Source of the DNA: Acidimicrobiaceae bacterium
GTDB lineage: Bacteria; Actinomycetota; Acidimicrobiia; Acidimicrobiales; Palsa-688
NCBI GenBank assembly: GCA_027334785.1
Contig: DAHWQF010000226.1
Coordinates: 1 to 5,952 of the forward strand
Length of the DNA stretch: 5,952 nt
Direction of reading: 5' to 3'
A program made the position numbers and the translations under genes. Below are positions 5,097-5,952 of this stretch, piece after piece. The notes under the pieces were generated by a model. It made no database searches and was not told where the DNA came from. It saw only the letters and a list, made by a program, of their open reading frames with translations. Within the stretch, counting starts at the first letter, position 1. Every line of letters starts with the position of its first letter.

Positions 5097-5952
5097 GAGC
5101 GGCCGTCTTGCGAGGCGCGGGAGCTGGCGTTGAAGTGGAGGACGTGGACCTGGACGCGCCGCACCCGGGGGAGGTGCGCGTCCGGGTGGAGGCTGCTGGC
5201 GTCTGCCACACCGAACTCCATTACATATCGGGCGACATCCCATGCCCGCTACCGGTGGTGCTCGGCCACGAGGGAGTGGGGGTGGTCGAAGAGGTAGGTG
5301 CTGGGGTGGGGGACATGGTGGTAGGTGAGCGCGTTGTCTTCACTTGGCGCCCCAGGTGTGGAGAGTGCGAGTACTGTGTCACGGGCCGACCGGTGATGTG
5401 CGTCTACGGCCGGGTGCAAGCCTCTAGCGGAGGCTTGATGGACGGCACAAGCCGCCTGCACCGGGGCAACGAGGAGATCCACCATTTCCTCGGCGTGTCA
5501 TGTTTCGCGGAGCTGGCCGTGGTGTCGCGTCGCGCTGTTGTGCCCATCGCGGACGACATCCCCGCAGCTGTCGCTGCCGTTGTCGGGTGCGCCGTGGTCA
5601 CGGGAGTGGGAGCCGTGTTGAACGTGGCCGCCCAGCACGGGTCGATCGCGGGGCACCCTTTGCTGGTGGTAGGTGCCGGTGGGGTAGGGCTCTCGGCTGT
5701 CATGGGCGCTCACTTGTTGGGAGCCGCACCACTCGTCGCAGTCGACGTAAGTGCCGACAAGCTTCAACTGGCACGCCGGCTGGGTGCCACCGACGTGGTC
5801 GACGCCTCACGCCTGTCCGAGGAAGAGGTGGCCGGCACCGTCCACGAACTGACGCGTGGCGGTGCAGAAGTCGCGGTGGAAGCGGTAGGGAGCGCCTCTA
5901 CGCTGAGGCAGGCGTTCGAAGCGCTGAAGCCGGGCGGCAGGGTAATTGCGGT
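5093..5952 (+). CDS. Zinc-dependent medium-chain alcohol dehydrogenase (class III-like), 3' end off the right edge
   Basis: Cytosolic NAD(H)-dependent alcohol/aldehyde oxidoreductase of the medium-chain family; 286 of about 360-370 residues are visible. The catalytic zinc ligands are Cys38 (GVCHTELH), His59 with Glu60 (VLGHEGVG) and Cys166 (VVGCAVVTGVG). The structural zinc lobe has Cys89, Cys92, Cys95 and Cys103 (RCGECEYC, then PVMC). The Rossmann fold shows VVGAGGVGLSAVMGA (192-206) and Asp218 in VAVDVS, which favours NAD over NADP. The segment LHRGNEEIHHFLGVSCFAEL is typical of the class III / NDMA-dependent and thiol-dependent formaldehyde dehydrogenase group. ATG 5093 is chosen because MRAAVLRGAG matches the family start. 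It follows pdxA2 by 34 bp on the same strand, with no terminator between, so it is probably the third operon gene. A role in oxidising an alcohol or aldehyde that leads to the tetronate is inference; substrate cannot be read from the sequence. Confidence 0.93.
   Translation, partial: MRAAVLRGAGAGVEVEDVDLDAPHPGEVRVRVEAAGVCHTELHYISGDIPCPLPVVLGHEGVGVVEEVGAGVGDMVVGERVVFTWRPRCGECEYCVTGRPVMCVYGRVQASSGGLMDGTSRLHRGNEEIHHFLGVSCFAELAVVSRRAVVPIADDIPAAVAAVVGCAVVTGVGAVLNVAAQHGSIAGHPLLVVGAGGVGLSAVMGAHLLGAAPLVAVDVSADKLQLARRLGATDVVDASRLSEEEVAGTVHELTRGGAEVAVEAVGSASTLRQAFEALKPGGRVIA

Overview
The window is GC-rich throughout, with strong G/C bias at third codon positions. Its gene content (an SDR of the atypical 'a' group, a class III-like zinc alcohol dehydrogenase, OmpR-type two-component fragments, a GntR-family fragment) suggests a high-GC actinobacterium or a similar soil or aquatic lineage. 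This taxonomic reading is inference. I see no rRNA, tRNA, CRISPR array or intact mobile element.

Layout from left to right. (1) 1-559, minus: an aldo/keto reductase cut by the window's left edge, with all four catalytic residues present. (2) 560-652: a short leader with two direct TTCACGG repeats. (3) 653-1187: a patch of decayed genes, all minus. It holds the last ~32 residues of an epoxide-hydrolase-like alpha/beta hydrolase, the signal-anchor start of a sensor histidine kinase, and the DNA-binding half of an OmpR-type response regulator that has lost its receiver domain. An 8-bp direct repeat with an 11-bp period sits just upstream of the regulator half. (4) 1188-1382: no recognisable gene. 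(5) 1383-2369, minus: an intact NAD-dependent epimerase/dehydratase-like SDR. (6) 2370-2713: the divergent control region, with a perfect palindrome at 2451-2465 and the remains of a GntR-type regulator. (7) 2714-5058, plus: a four-carbon acid sugar kinase (DUF1537 family) and a PdxA2-type dehydrogenase, overlapping by ATGA. (8) 5093-5952, plus: a zinc-dependent alcohol dehydrogenase running off the right edge.

The functional core is the kinase-PdxA2 pair. In the known pathway, a tetronate (D-threonate or D-erythronate) is phosphorylated at O4. The PdxA2 enzyme then oxidises C3, and decarboxylation gives dihydroxyacetone phosphate, which enters glycolysis. The three other dehydrogenase-type genes (aldo/keto reductase, SDR, zinc ADH) could supply the acid sugar by oxidising an alditol or aldose. 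That link rests on neighbourhood only. The most unusual aspect is that the intact catabolic genes are surrounded by broken regulators. The GntR gene that would be expected to control the cluster looks gutted to its helix-turn-helix and a last helix, while a candidate operator remains in front of it.
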